Origin: Verrucomicrobiota bacterium
GTDB lineage: Bacteria > Verrucomicrobiota > Verrucomicrobiia > Limisphaerales > SIBE01
Length of the DNA stretch: 32,044 nucleotides
Reading direction: 5' to 3'
NCBI GenBank assembly: GCA_016209525.1
Contig: JACQWK010000018.1
Coordinates: forward strand, 1 to 32,044
Shown: positions 31,751 to 32,044 of the stretch, in pieces
How positions within the stretch are numbered: the stretch's first letter is position 1
How the letters are laid out: every line of letters starts with the position of its first letter
The notes under the pieces: model-generated
Seen by the model: the letters and a program-made list of their open reading frames with translations, nothing else
The model's database searches: none
Told to the model about the DNA's origin: nothing
Position numbers and translations under genes: made by a program

Positions 31751-32044
31751 TCAGTTCTTGGTTTCGACAGTCCGCAGTGCACGTCCGATGGCGAGTTTCC
31801 AATACCGATTCTGGTGAGAACGGATAAGTTTTTCAGCAGGGTTTTCGTGGATCGAAAATAATTGTGGCCGTACGCAGGCCAGCATCCACAGCACGTCCTC
31901 GAACGAAAGACGTGAACCAAACTTTCCCGCTTTTCTCAGACGCGCCTCTGGACCGGACGACTTTTGTAACCAGCACTTCCAAGACGGTCTCGCTTTCTAG
32001 CTCACGGCGAGCGCACGCTCCATTCCCGCTTGCGCCAGTTCCCA
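31751..32044 (-). pseudogene. Probable frameshifted gene remnant at window edge
   Basis: Reading leftward, one frame encodes KFGSRLSFEDVLWMLACV, RPQLFSIHENPAEKLIRSHQ and NRYWKLAIGRALRTVETKN, ending at TGA 31753-31751. It has a natural protein composition but an in-frame TAG at 31999-31997 and no start. A second frame upstream reads RRELESETVLEVLVTKVVRS naturally to about 31930. A shift near the A/G-rich run AGAAAAGCGGGAAAG (about 31922-31936) would join them. No family recognised. It continues beyond the window, so it is also partial. Low certainty. Confidence 0.35.

Overview
This is a GC-rich window with no rRNA or tRNA genes that I can see. Its content fits a Verrucomicrobiota (Pedosphaera/Limisphaerales-like) genome: secreted right-handed beta-helix proteins, a DUF5703/GH95-like glycosidase, a secreted PQQ-type beta-propeller, a xylose-isomerase-fold sugar epimerase, an enolase-superfamily sugar-acid enzyme, and a very dense load of short palindromic repeats. 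The phylum is an inference from gene style and repeats; no marker gene is present.

Layout. 252-1703 (-) encodes two complete adenylate kinase domains in one chain. 2146-2613 (+) is a lone receiver protein. From 15892 down to 2914 eight genes in a row lie on the minus strand: FtsX/MacB-type permease, ABC ATPase, beta-helix protein 2, a sensorless NtrB-like kinase, a sigma54-activating NtrC-like regulator, the DUF5703/GH95-like glycosidase, beta-helix protein 1 and the sugar isomerase/epimerase. The kinase, regulator and glycosidase overlap (8 nt, then a 4-nt ATGA), so at least these three form a tight operon. This points to sigma54-type control of polysaccharide breakdown. Divergently, on the plus strand, are a giant secreted PQQ propeller with a methyltransferase-like N-terminal domain (16252-19491) and a membrane-anchored protein of unknown family beginning CRYNVRD (20004-21203). 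With the divergent ABC pair these form the best candidate here for an undescribed envelope system.

Further right: a CPBP intramembrane protease (-), a receiver protein with a catalytically degenerate HD-GYP domain (+), an enolase-superfamily enzyme (+), a small gene pair with a retropepsin-like aspartic protease (-), a CNNM/CorC-type membrane protein with CBS domains (+), a heparan-glucosaminide-acetyltransferase-like membrane protein (-), and a type IV pilus/type II secretion block (+): a TPR protein with a GspE N-domain, a full PilB/GspE ATPase and a TPR protein. The right edge carries what looks like a frameshifted gene remnant.

The most striking feature at large scale is the repeats: at least eight families of 20-145 bp palindromic elements in more than 20 places. 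Most lie between genes, but four genes carry them in frame (glycosidase linker, beta-helix 2 leader and middle, PQQ leader, CRYNVRD stalk). Two genes have stop codons inside or at the edge of such elements, and one element (2785-2909) has clean 15-bp terminal inverted repeats and a 7-bp target duplication.
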